Assembly (NCBI RefSeq): GCF_014529535.1
Contig: NC_050735.1
Span: 11,605,739 to 11,669,738, forward strand
Length of the DNA: 64,000 nt
Origin: Bradysia coprophila
Lineage: Eukaryota; Arthropoda; Insecta; Diptera; Sciaridae
Direction: 5' to 3'
Positions within the stretch are counted from its first letter, which is position 1. Each line of letters begins with the position of its first letter. The position numbers and the translations under genes were made by a program. The notes beneath the pieces are model-generated. The model did not search any database. It had not been told where the DNA came from and saw only the letters and a program-made list of their open reading frames with translations. This document shows, in pieces, positions 1 to 12,118 of this stretch.

Positions 1-327
1 AGCCTGGTATAGATTGGTAAAATGTCATTCCTTTATTAAAAAAATCAAAATGCGCTGCGGTATTCTGGTAACCTCGTTACCGGGATTTTTTTTTTACTAA
101 GGAATTAGTTACTTGAAAAATTAGACTTCACCGAATGAACCACCGGAAAATGTAAGGACCAGGAAGTTATTTTTCCATTTTTGGTTACCGGATAAGGTGA
201 ACATGGAAATAATATTGTCGTCCTGATAAAAACTAACGGGAAAACTAATTTCCCGCTCCTTACATTTCCTGGTGATTCATTCTGCGAAGCCTACTTTTTC
301 CGGCAAATAAAACAAATGTACCAGGCT
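1..327. mobile_element. Palindromic (foldback) element, possibly cut by the window edge
   Basis: The start (agcctggta, 1-9) is mirrored by taccaggct at 319-327. An inner arm at 128-160 (ttcaccgaatgaaccacc ...) is mirrored at 259-290, both flanking aaatgtaagga / tccttacattt. No ORF. A diverged relative of its left half lies at about 9431-9560. Confidence 0.6.
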
Positions 328-1608
328 GAAATGGGCAGTCCGAAGTTCTTTTTGGATTATTTTTATTGAATGAATGACACTTTACAAATTTTAGTCATTC
401 ATCGCCCGAAGGGGTTTTGGGTAGACATTCCTATTTGTACGCTTTACTATATCTTTCATGTTTAATACGTTCAATTGCCAGAAGATCACTACAAAGTCGG
501 TGTTGGTAATTGTGCATCCAATCTGGCCACGAATGTCAATATTACGAATTTCAAGTTCCTAGACTCTCATAGGTTTAAGCTTCCAGTTTTAAATCCATCC
601 ACAGCCAATAATGTCCTCCAACAGACTTATGAGACCGACTTATACACCCCCGGTATATTTATGATGAAGGAAAAATATTGTTGTAATTATACGGAAATTT
701 AATTTCTTGTTGACTTTTGTTCAAATGAAAACATGCAAACACGAAGCTATAATTGTCTTTAAAAATAAATTCGGTGTACTCTCACTATTTACCACTATTT
801 AGTATATCGTCTCTGTGTCAGCTATCGTTAATCATAAACGAAAAAAAATGAAACTAAATTGAATTCCCATTAAGTCGTATTAATTTGCAATAATTTGAAT
901 AGAACTGGTATAGAGAGAAAAATCATTTCAATATTTTATATTCCTCGAAAATGTAATTCCCATTTTTAAAGGAAAAATCTTTTTTATTTTCTGTTTATTT
1001 TATTGATAAAATAATCAGGGAAACGTTAGCGTGTTTACAGGGTTTTTATTCTGTTAAACATAAAATATGGACTGATATGGCATTGATTTAATTAAATGAT
1101 ATAGAGTCAGTTGATTTGTTTGTCTTTATACCGAATATAGACTCAGTGAGTCTGACTCACAGTGGTTGGTTTTTTTTACATTCATTGATGTTTTACCATT
1201 CGCTACATATTGACTAATTTTTCATATGAAATAAACATACACTGCAGTGGTGTCGTGTAGGATAATAAATAGAGATTCACGGCAGTTTAGTCTATCAATC
1301 AATTCTGATACACAAATACACGATTTTTCCTTTTCCTTGCGTCGACACAGCACTGTTACATACGGTTCTATACAAACGAAAAGATTCATTCATATGCATT
1401 TTACCTTGTTGAAAATTTGTGAAAATATATGTGCTATTTAGTAATTGATTCAATCCACAATTTTGCGTATTTAACATATGAAGCACTAGATTTCATTACA
1501 TAAGTCATTTTTTCAAGAGTATATGAACCGCTGAAGGTAATTCTAATCTGCAAGAACTCAAACACAGAACCCATGTTTCTGATGAATTCAAGTGCAGCGA
1601 GGCTGCTA

Positions 1609-1712
1609 GGAATTTCGCGCCGCGTTATTCACAATAATTGACAAAATGACACATTTTGTATAAGGAAAATGTCACTTTGTGGGTTATTGTGAATGACACA
1701 GCGCGAAATTCC
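1609..1712. repeat. 104-bp palindromic element
   Basis: ggaatttcgcgc at 1609-1620 plus a ttattcacaataa arm is mirrored by ttattgtgaatgac and gcgcgaaattcc ending at 1712. There is an inner mirror around aaaatgacacattttgt. Likely a miniature foldback element; no ORF. Confidence 0.7.
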
Positions 1713-4404
1713 TCAATACCAAAATTCACTTCAATTCTACTGGAAATCACTACACTAAACTAAATTTGGCAACAGTTACGATTTTTGGCCATTCTTCTCA
1801 TTGTGGTGAAATTTATTGGCGCCTTTTTTCATTTTGGCGATACGCCAATTGCAAATCGCCAAAATAAGAAGAATAGCCAAGAAACCAGTGGCATATTACC
1901 CCAGCAATACAACGTAAATGAGAATTACGATACCACATGCCAGCAATACAACGATCTATTCATTAATTTCTGTAAGAAAATTTTAGGTTTTCAGTCTTTT
2001 TCGGTTGCAAACTTCAACTGCACATATCGCAGTGTGCACAAAATTTAAACCCAATAAAACCCTATTCGCCTCGAAGGTACATGCAATTACCTTTCTAATC
2101 ATCACGCCGCGATAGTCCAAGAAAATTGAGGAGGTATTTGAAGGACGTCAGCATAATTTTGTGATTTTTAAGGGGAGACGAAAGTTGATTAGAAATTGAC
2201 TAAGAAGTGTGACTTTTGCTGTAGTCCTTTTTTCTGTGATTTTATGTAGACTGTATTTATAATAGCAAATGAGCTAAACAAATGATTATCTTATCTTATC
2301 TTAAGAAGAACCACCAACCTTTCTAATGACACCCCACCCGACCCTGTGATCCTCCCTCTAGCGACACAAGCTTCGAATAGTTTTTTGAAAGTGGTTTTGG
2401 CTTTTAGGGTCGAATACCTTTCTGAGCACATTAAAAAAAATTCCACTGGCAAAGGCGTCCGATTTTGGTAGGCTGTTTTGGACAAGAATCCATCTGAATA
2501 ATAGGGGCAAACCTTCAACGAGACCTAAGGAAAAGTTTATGCTTTTTTAATTAAAGCTAATCAGGCCCGGACTGGCCATAGTTTTAAATGCTTTTGTTTC
2601 AACGTTTCAAGAACATAACATGGAATTTATCACTTAATCATTAGGTGTTTAATTCAAAATCTTCATTTTAGTTTTTGCATACATTTTTCGAACCCTAAAT
2701 AGATCTCATCAATCACTCTTTGTGTCGATTTTGCTGTTAATAGAATATGATTAGCCGTTTCTAATTCTCATTGGCAACAAAACTTTCTAACTGCCGAACA
2801 GTCACAATTTTTTTAAGTGAAGGCAACAAAAATTCCGGTCCAAATCACGTTGAATCACAGCCAAGCCAATCGCAATAAAAAAGATTTATGTCGTAACGTT
2901 TGCTATTAAAACGAAATGGAATACAGTGAAAAAAGTGCTGCTTATATTGAATTGCAAGCCTAAAATATGTTCTATATCTCTGTGCCACATAATACCCAGC
3001 AAATTTATAAGTTCGGAACGGGAAGCTTCGATACAAGGATTTATTGCTGTTAATATTGAACTTCTTTTTTTTTCGTCATTTGAGCGTTGGCTTAGCTGTA
3101 GACTGCTACACTCGAATGATATGTTTACAATTTTCGCACATACATCGAATTGGGGGGTGTAGATAGGATATAGCATTTTTTGCTCGTTGGCTAATTTTCA
3201 TTGATTTCACTGCAATTCAATTAATTAATTAGATGGCTCGACTATCACAGCTGGGCTATTGAAAAAGTTTTTCGATTAGCGAGCACTATTGATTTGTACC
3301 GATTCGGGATTAGGATATTACATTGTACCATCGCATATGGTGGTATTCATCAATGTAATAGTTATATTAAAGTCGAAAGAGTGGTTGAATGCATGTGGTT
3401 GACTCAAAATGTTGCAATTATTCTTGCCACTGTAAATTCAGATGCATAATGAAGATCGTCTGTTAGATTCCCAGAGGTAAGTTAAGTCGATCTTATAATA
3501 TGAGTGATTCATTTGGGTGTTCTTATAATGATAAAACATGTTTCAACTACCGTAAAGTATGCAAAATTGTTTGTTTACTCGTGAGCTCAATTTGCAAATT
3601 TTTTACTTCACTACTTATTGCAAATCCTTTGGTATCATCACCGTTGAAGTAGGAAGTTAGGAATACCGATGAACGAATTAATGTAATTAATTCATTTTCA
3701 CCATAACACATATTATGTCTCTTACGGGCACTAGGATTTAAGAATCAGTTTGGAAATTTTGGAAAATTATTGGGAGTTATGGGGCTTGTTTCGTGGTTTG
3801 GTTCAGAAGCAAAAATAATTGCACTCGAAAGACCATGGGCACATTTAAGGAGTTTGGAGAATTAGATTCGGATTATGTCACCACCATCTGTATATTTGAT
3901 CATCTGAACTTGTGATGTGGGTCTTGAATCAAATGTTTATTGAAATAAAAAACTGGGCTGTCTTTCCAATAACGTTTCCATTGTTCATGGACACTGAAAT
4001 GTGGATCTAGAATTCCAGTGTCTTTCCAAATAGGTGAACGAGAAATGAAATGCGACGGTGGTGGATTACACAGGTCATATTTGATTGTTGGCTCATATGT
4101 TCGAGATTCATTGAAACATTTTTTCTACTCTTCTTCTGCGGTTGCTCGATATTCGATAGAACACCATGTAGCCAAGGAACAGAGACACCAGTTAACATTG
4201 TGACTGATGCATAGTCAGTGGTTGAGTACATGAGTGCCAACACCGGTGTCGGTAAAACATTTCCATTTGATTCCCAGTTCGAACAAGTAAGTTTTTGGAT
4301 AAGATTGTTTTCGACCTTTAAATTTACTAGAACGTTTATCGAGTGGTAAGTTGAGCCGGTAAGCCGTGCGAAAGTTCTACACTCAACTTCACTTGACTTA
4401 AACC

Positions 4405-4547
4405 AACACACTTCCTACCAAAAGGGATAATAGTTGACAGCTGCAAAATAGAGTACTATTTTGATTGAAAAAGTTTTTTTTACACTGTTTTACATCTGTC
4501 AAGTTTCATTACCCTATTTAGAGTACCACTCATACTTGAAGTGCGTT
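4405..4547. mobile_element. Mutator-like MITE, diverged copy
   Basis: The body is clearly related to the copy at 42851-43004 (gagtactatttt, ttttacactgttttac, gtcaagtttcattaccc). The right end is GAAGTGCGTT; the left end has decayed to aacacacttcc. Flanks ACTTAAACC (4396-4404) and GCTTGAACC (4548-4556) agree at 7 of 9 positions, consistent with an old 9-bp target duplication. Confidence 0.65.
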
Positions 4548-6073
4548 GCTTGAACCGATTCAATCAGCTTTGTTTTGTTTCCAAATCAGACAATCCCTAA
4601 ATCGGTTCAAATCTGTCTTCGGTTAACTTTTGAACTCTCACACCGACAACTAAATCGAGTAGTGGAAAGAAGGAAAGTTAACGACCAGTTGCTATACTAC
4701 TTCGTGTAAAATTGCTTTTGTGGATCTGTTTAATATTATTTTTAATCCCCTTGCTTTCATGGTGGCCTGTGAACATTTCTATGATACATGTGAACGTAGT
4801 GTGTACAGGTTCTTTCAGTCATGGCTAAATGAGCATTAGCAAAAATTGTGTAATTTGTACAAATCAAAGAACAAAATGTGACTGCTTTCGTCGAGTATAA
4901 TCCAATTAAAATTCGCTTTCACATTTCATATTATCTTATTTGAATAAAATCGCGCACTTTGTTGGTACACTTGTATAGCAGAGAGCCAGCTTACTGCCCG
5001 AGTTTCCTTTATAATTTTAAAGGGACTTATTTGAAATGCGATTTCTATACTTAGTTCATTCAAATGAATTCATTTGATCCCATGCCACATTTATGCTATG
5101 TACTCCATTGCGTAATCCGTTTAAGTAACATAATTAACAACATATGAATAGTCGTCCGCAAAAAGGCTTGAAACCCGGACAACCGGCTCTTGTGCCATGA
5201 CCAAGTGAAAGTTGAAAAATATATCCTGAAGTACGCGCGGGTGCATTTCGATACTCAATGTATTTTGCAAAATTACATAAAAATATCGCTAATAAAACAT
5301 TATTTTTCAACTCAATTTACCCTACTTGATGATGGCATATAACATTTTATTTTACAACAAATACTACACGATGTATAACGCCCTGCTATATCTGAAATGC
5401 CATACATCACATTCAATATATCAAAATAAAACGTGTTCATATCACCATTATAGATGCATATCTAAAAACAATGTTTCAAGTTTTTCGTTACAAACGAGCC
5501 ATCATAACCATTGCTATGGTATGTACGGATCGGATCCTTGTATACATGAACCCAATAAAAACTGGTGAAAAAAAATTGAAACAAACTTTTATGAGGCACA
5601 TAAAAATATGCATTTTCATATCCATATCCAATAAAAAACAATTTTCTTTTCGGAACACTTAGCTCAATTCCACATAGTAAACCGATATACTACACGACAT
5701 ACCATGCGGTATGGTGTCGTGTATCTGTATATAAATGATGAAAGGAACATATTCTTTAATCAATAATAAAGTAATGCATTGGGACATCTTCAGACCAAGA
5801 CGTTGTAAATACTCAGAATATACATATATACGTGTACAGGTCGCTTGTTTCCCGCAGAGGACACACACACACACTCACACCTACTTTCGATGTCATCGAG
5901 GGACAAGTTTTCAAACATCTTGTGTCATAACCTGTGGGCAATGGGATGTATATATGGTGCTTTCAACTTTTTTATGTTGTTCAGTGTATTAACGAATAGG
6001 GTGGCTCACAATTGAAAGCGACACATCGGACTGAAAATGCCAGAGTTCGGGTGTGTTTTGTTGATCCGAAGTA

Positions 6074-6296
6074 GTGCAGTTGATAAGGACCATTTATACG
6101 AGATAGTTTACACTCGTATAAAAGCTGGGCAACCTTTCTAAAAGTTAATTTTTTTCATTGCAAAGGAGGTACAATTATCATTAAGGAACCGATAATTTTA
6201 TCTACTTTCCAATGAGAAAAATTAACTTTTAGCAGGGTAGCCCAGCCTTTAAACTAGTGTAAACGTTCTCGTTTAAATGGTCCTTATCAACTACAC
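6074..6296. mobile_element. TA-flanked TIR element (223 bp, mariner-like MITE)
   Basis: The left end GTGCAGTTGATAAGGACC and the right end GGTCCTTATCAACTACAC are inverted repeats flanked by TA on both sides. Arms continue inward as imperfect complements (tttacactcg / gtgtaaacg; gctgggcaacc / agcccagcc; aaaagttaattt / aaattaactttt). No ORF. Confidence 0.7.
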
Positions 6297-6929
6297 TAAA
6301 GCGAAACAGCGAAGAGTGAACACATCAAAGAGTGAATTTTCTTTTTTCCGGGTTTTTGTATTGATTCTGTGTTTTCTTAAATAATTCAAAACCTGACTCA
6401 ACTAGTCCTATCTGACTCAGCTGGTCTTACGTGACTCAGCTGGTCTAATGGTCATCTGGTAATCAGCAACAAATGAAAAAAAGAAGTAAGATCTACCTAG
6501 TGTTGCCCTCTTTTGTATTGAGCTCGAGCGTCGTGATAAAATTAATGAAGTAAAAGATTTAGCATGATACCACAGCACTATTACTAGCATGAACACTAAT
6601 TGACAAGTGTCAAATGTGGAGGCCTTAGTGATACGAGCTACCGCTAAGAATTGTATTGTATGTTTTACCTCATACGTTGGTAAGTATTGTTATTAATAAC
6701 AAAAGAGATTTTGAGACGCCCTATCATCACACAATGTCAATCGGTAAAACTTTCCGAATAACAGTGTATATTCCGACATGATTACTTGATTACCCGTACA
6801 ACATGCCTCTTTTCAGAGATACAAAGTTCAAATTACTTCCGAGAATGAATAAGTAATACAATGAAGTTCTAAAATTCAACTCGTTTTTGGTTAGGGTTGA
6901 AATTGATTTATTGGTTATTGGCCATAATT

Positions 6930-8604
6930 TCAGAATTTTTGATCCACTACTAACGCCATTGCCTTTATTCCAATCCAACTTTCTTTCACAATACCTTCAA
7001 TTTGCTTCGGTGAAGGAGCAAAGCCGTTGATGCCTACAAATAGTTTCGTATTACCAAACCAGAATCGCATTATTTGTTGAATAATGAATTCAATAAAACC
7101 TATGCGTCCGCCACTGGGTAGTTCCATGGTTATCGAGATCGGTATATGTGCTACGCCAAGTGCATAATCATCGCTTCCACCTGCAGCTGCATATAGGACA
7201 TTCGTTGAACTGCCAACTGTATATCGAGAACCTGTTGCTCTCCGGATAGCTTTTGCTCCAGCCTTAGCCACATCGTCAATGTCTTTCCATGTTGCTGGGA
7301 GAGACCTGAAAATTTTCAGTTTTTGTAAACAGGATTCGTATGTTTCAATGTCCCACATACTCGGTATATCCCCATGGGTAAAGCAGGTACTGTCCGTATG
7401 AATGAAGAGTCAAGTAAAATTTACATTCACCTCGAATGGAATGCATTAGATCTCGTAGTGCAATCGTTTCTGGTTCAGAAAATGCCTTTTTTCCGTGAAA
7501 TGTATCGGAGCATGGATATGTCGATGAACCAATTTCACTCCAATGGTAATCAAAATTTCTGTTAGCATCGGTACCGGTACAAGCGCCTGTTGGTTTCCTT
7601 GTTTTGCGCCAAAATCTTTCCTGTTACCAAGGAATAAGATCATTGCAGATTAGTGCCGAAGTGGAAATGATCAGAGAAAAAATCGTAAAATATCCGTAAC
7701 CGTAAATAGAGGCAACGTACTTTAGTGTGAGTGTATTCGTATCCATCCGGATTTAAAACCGGCACTACAATCCAATTCAAATTTTCCAAAAGTTTTTGGT
7801 TTTTCGAATAATTCTCTACCAATTCGTGAATAATGTACAGAGCAGTGGCCGGTGCAATCCATTCTCTGGTTCAAGAAAGATAAAACGGGTCTTCCTAATG
7901 ACTTCAACATTATTCATTCCAAAATATTTCTTATGTTTTATACCTTGCATGTATACCAGCATCCACTAAAATGGTGCTCTTCGTACCGTTCGACCGTTGT
8001 CCATCCGATATCGTTATCGATTTAATGTCTCTGCGTTCAAATGATTTGCCAATCGTGCCAACCGTCACCAATTTGGGATAACTTTTAGCCAAATCGTCTA
8101 AATACTCAACGATTTCGTCGTATCGATAGTACTGATTGAATTTGATGCTTCGACTGAATGCTCTCGAAACGCTCTGCAGAAATCGCTCTTTCTGAACCAG
8201 CGTCGCCACATTGTCCACCACAACCGTATAGGTAATATTATTGTTTTGTAGAGATCGTTCAAATTTGTCTTGATGGTCCGGCGGTACCAAAACATTCGAT
8301 GAATCACCAATTATCCTTGTCATTGACCAAAAATCATACTCCTCGGTTGATTGCGACAACGAGTGTAAATAATTTTGTTCGGTTTTCGTTTTCGGAATGA
8401 CCTCATACAGTTTATACCTAACAATAATAACATGTCAGACGTCAGACATGTTAGCCTAGTTTTATCATTCGGTGAAATCGATATGCAAAAAAGGCAAAAT
8501 ATCATAGAAAAAATCACTTACCCGGCATACGATTTATGTTCAGCACACACATGCATAACGGCTAAATGCAGATGCACGAAAATAATTAAATATTTTAACG
8601 ACAT
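6930..8604 (-). CDS. Zinc metallocarboxypeptidase, M14A (carboxypeptidase A/B family), complete
   Basis: Six exons read 5' to 3' on the minus strand: 8604-8522, 8417-7944, 7865-7721, 7620-7361, 7305-7100, 7033-6930. All introns are GT-AG and all phases agree, giving 423 aa. Residues 1-21 form a hydrophobic signal peptide. About 22-120 is the activation propeptide (opening YKLYEV, then EYDFW), and the rest is the peptidase. Zinc ligands are H184 and E187 (DAGIHAREW) and H307 (LTLHSYGQY). Substrate residues are R239 (FWRKTR), N254-R255 (TDANRNF) and Y359; the catalytic Glu is E382 (ITMELPSGG). The residue matching bovine position 255 is D366 (AGGSDDY), as in B-type enzymes, so a preference for C-terminal Lys/Arg is inferred. 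It is probably secreted as a zymogen and acts in protein digestion. The last intron (7099-7034, 66 nt) is in frame and stop-free. A paralogue follows upstream in the same orientation, which indicates tandem duplication. Confidence 0.93.
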
Positions 8605-9612
8605 AATGAATCAACTCAATTGACTAGCTATTATACACAGAGAGCTGTACATATGAAACTAATTTCTATTAATTGCTTTGCACTACTTTCCACCGACATT
8701 TATACTAAATGGTTTTTATAAAAATTTTGAACATTGAACGCGACATACGTATATGTATTCACATGGAATCATTTCGAAATACAACTCGAGACAACGACAC
8801 AAATAATAGTTGGGTTCATAAATCTATGTTCTGCAGTGTCAAAGGGCCGGTTAAGTGAAAATGAGATTGGAAAAAATTATTTATCCCAGACGGCAAACTT
8901 ATCATTTGTATAGTCATTGAATCTGTTACTTCATTTTTGATCTAAGTATTTTTTTTCCGAAAGAATGTACGATAGACACTAGTACTGTACGGCACGTGCT
9001 GCCCGAAGATTCTGTATCCGGACGGCTTATAATGTCATCAGGCTAGATAAACACGAATTTTGAAAACTAAAGTCGAACCTTGTCGGGCTTGGGCCGATAT
9101 GTAAAAATGTCTTGATTCTCTAAATTCGTTGGGCCAGTTCAAACCAGATTTTGACAAACCAGACAGCCCGCACTGCTCTATAGACAGGTGAACACACTGC
9201 ACATAACAATCTGACATTGTGAGTAGATAACGTTTCGGCCTCGGATTATGCATGGCCTACAATTTTGCATGGCCACGAATTATGCATGGCCTAGAATATT
9301 ATGCATAGATAAATACACTAATGAGCCGTTCATAAAGTAAAACACGCAAAAAGCGACGTTTTTCAGATCACTTTTCTACCCGCTGTTAAAAACAAAAGAA
9401 TAAAAGCTCAAAAAATCCGTGGGCATGGAAATAAAGTGGTATCCTGGTAATCTAGTTACCGCGGGGAATATTTTCGTAAAGAATTTTGATACCGAGAAAT
9501 TGAAACTTCGTCAAACAAAGCACCAGGAAATACATTTTACTCGCCTTCGGCTCTGACTACAAATCTCCCTCTCGGCAAAATAAAAATCTCCAAACAAGGA
9601 CGTAATGTACTA

Positions 9613-9707
9613 TTACTCACTAAGCCCCGGGAAATGAGTCATTACTTCATTGGTATGATGAGCAATAAAACTGATTAAAACTCATTTTTCGGGGGCTTAG
9701 TGAGTAA
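9613..9707. repeat. 95-bp palindromic element
   Basis: ttactcactaagccccgg at the left is mirrored by gggggcttagtgagtaa at the right, with aaatgagt / actcattt further in. It sits among other hairpins carrying CGCCTTCGGCTC (9542, 9765). Likely a miniature foldback insertion. Confidence 0.65.
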
Positions 9708-10615
9708 AATAACTCCAGTAATTGTTTCGAACTTTGTAGTTTACCTTGTGTGGTTGTGTCCTTCGCCTTCGGCTCGAGCTGGAAAATAAAAAGTTTCAAA
9801 CTTGAACGTAGCCTACTAGGCTTAAAAGTTACTTTTAAGTTTTTGGTTACCGGGAAATTTCCGCTGTCAGAGGAGCCAGATAATCCAACTTTTGCCACCT
9901 CTTCCGTTAAATATTTTATGAACGTCCCCTGAATTTTGTTCAACGTATACTATTTCCCATATAAATAGAGAGTGCAACGTAAATGTGTACAAATTTGCAA
10001 GCTTTAAATGTTGCAATTACATTATATGCGAAAGAAAGTGTATTACAAAAACTGTGTTGCACTACTGTTGAACGTCATAATTGGTTTAATTCTTGACGAA
10101 AATTACATTAGGATCCTCCGTTTTGCATTTTTTTAAGGCAGATGAAAAGAAAACTTTTTAATTCGTTCTGCTGTTCAAAAAAAATTTTAAACTTCACTCA
10201 GAAAAAGAAACTTCAGACAATACTCCGCGTATGTGTAAAATTCATCGAAACGGTATGATATACATGATTGACATATATGATACATGGACAATGTTTTCTA
10301 TACGTGGGACACGTTGAAACCGTAGTTCATGTGCTACGTATTGTAGTGATGTACTTGGAATGTGAATAACTTACGGGTGGGACGGAAATTAAACGCACAT
10401 CACGTATGTTTAACGTATATTTCATTTCATTTCATTTATTTCAGTTTAAAGTGATTACAAATACAAAAACATCTGCGTAGCTTTAGTGTGACGAAGTCAA
10501 TTCGAAAGAGCTACGAAAGAGCTACGTATATAGTGGATGTTGGTCTTAAACATTGAATTTGGATCATATTTATTTATAGTTCTTAACACGAAGAAGATCA
10601 ATTACAAAAGTGTTA

Positions 10616-10735
10616 CAGCCAAGGACAGTCAAAAAAGTGCATTTTTATGATTTTCGTGTTTATCGATTTCAGCTGTTTTAACAATACAAATTACAATGGC
10701 AAAACAGCTGGCACTTTTTTGACTGTCCCAGACTG
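10616..10735. mobile_element. TA-flanked 120-bp TIR element (CAG ends)
   Basis: Inverted ends CAGCCAAGGACAGTCAAA and TTTGACTGTCCCAGACTG are flanked by TA. The core arm GGACAGTCAAAAAAGTGC (10623-10640) is perfectly mirrored at 10711-10728, with cagctgtttt / aaaacagctg inside. Tc1/mariner-type non-autonomous element by its ends and TA target. Confidence 0.7.
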
Positions 10736-11737
10736 TATTTAGTAAATTAGAGAAATCTCGACCAAATAATTTCATTTTTTGTGAAGTAGTTTTATTTCGT
10801 AATCATATCAGAAAGTTGTTTAAGTTGAAATTATCTGAAATTGATTGAAGGGTTGACATTTGGGGTTTAGCAAAATGTCAGGATTTTGCCCATTTCAAGG
10901 GAATGCGATAAGCAATAAAATTCATATTTTTAAATCTTTGTGGAAGAGAAATACTTCTCGCACGTATTATATTCATATTCAAGCCGGCTGTATAACTACC
11001 TTACCACACTTTTTAACAGTGGGTACGAATGATATACGCATAGCACGTAGGAAATTTTGCTCAGTGTTGCGCGTTGTGGATCCCAAAATAGTCAACTCGC
11101 TATGTCTGATTTTTGTGTGCAGTTATGGCTCGAAACGAAATCCGTCACCACAGGTAAAACATAGCCTTGCTTATAAAGACGAATTCAGCTGTAGTTCTTC
11201 ATTTATTTTTGTGGTCATTGTTAGAGATGCGCGGGTTACCCGAAATCGGAAAATCTCGACCCGCTCGTCTCTAGTCATTTTGTCGATAACATGGTATAAT
11301 CGTTCGACGAGGGTTAAGGATTCAGAATATCTTACGAATTAGCTCATAGGGGGTCAGGTAAGCTCAGGTGAGGTCAGGTAAATATTGAAAAATAACCTGA
11401 CAGTGTAGGCTTCAGGTTACCTAAAATGATCATACAAATTTTCAGGTAACTTATCAGGTCTGATTTAGGTTTCAGTTCGTTGTAGGTCACGCCAAAATTA
11501 ATCATATTAGGCTTAGGGTTCAGGTATTTTAACGTCAGGCTCAGGCAACCTTACCTGTTCCACGCTGTGCCTACGTTAAATCTTGATGCATTGTTTGTAT
11601 TACATATTTCAAAGGGAGATAGGCGCGTATCACTTTTTCGCTGGCCGTTGCCGAAATTTAAACCCAAGTATCGCCTTCGACTCGTTCAACAAAGCTCACA
11701 CTTGCCAAAACCTTTACAAAAAGTGACGTAACCCGTT

Positions 11738-11819
11738 TTGCATGTTTCTGCGCGGTAAGTGTATTTTCACTGTCGTAAACAGTGATGTAAAGTACACTTT
11801 ACCGTACATAAGCATGTAA
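11738..11819. mobile_element. 82-bp TIR mini-element, copy 1
   Basis: Ends TTGCATG and CATGTAA, with cggtaagtgta / tacactttaccg arms around a central cagtgatgtaaagt. A close copy of nearly equal length lies at 33696-33776. Confidence 0.65.
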
Positions 11820-12118
11820 ACCCGATTACAGCCCTGAACTCTTGGTTGCACAATAGACCATTTTTACTATTCTTGATTGACAACTAAACAAAATTTTAAA
11901 CCGGATCGAGAATTACTTAATTGAAGAACTAAATTGTTTCATGATTGCATCGCTATTATAGTACTATGTCATAATGCAATACCGGCTGGTTTTTCATGTT
12001 TTTCTTATCTTGAAATTTAACACAACGTATGTAGAACAACAATCAATCAATTCACACAGACTGCTGGCAGTACCTGTTATGCAATTATTTTATTTCTTCA
12101 CAAATTCTTACACAAAAC

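Larger units (their letters stand above)
328..6073. other. Intergenic stretch without recognisable genes
   Basis: AT-rich sequence with a perfect-looking hairpin at 1609-1712, a Mutator-like short element at 4405-4547 and AT-rich simple sequence. Short open frames here (475-702, 2291-2518, 2845-3176, 4007-4411) have no recognisable motifs and overlap on both strands, so I treat them as chance. A short CA microsatellite (5861-5880) is present. Confidence 0.6.
8605..12118. other. Spacer between the two carboxypeptidase genes
   Basis: About 3.5 kb with no gene seen. It holds several short elements (9613-9707, 10616-10735, 11738-11819), a relative of the 1-327 element (about 9431-9560), GCCTTCGGCTC cores at about 9542 and 9765, and a CAGGTA/GGTCAG-rich simple tract at about 11350-11560. 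The upstream promoter of the 8604 gene must lie at its low-coordinate end; I see no convincing TATA or initiator motif. Confidence 0.6.

Noticed and set aside
4007..4411. 134-codon open frame, minus strand
   Set aside because: Its 5' end runs into the Mutator-like MITE at 4405 and no family motif is visible; too weak to call a gene.
10860..11342. 160-codon open frame, plus strand
   Set aside because: It starts on a non-ATG codon, has no recognisable motif or splice context, and its end overlaps a gggttacccgaaatcgg-type repeat. Probably chance.
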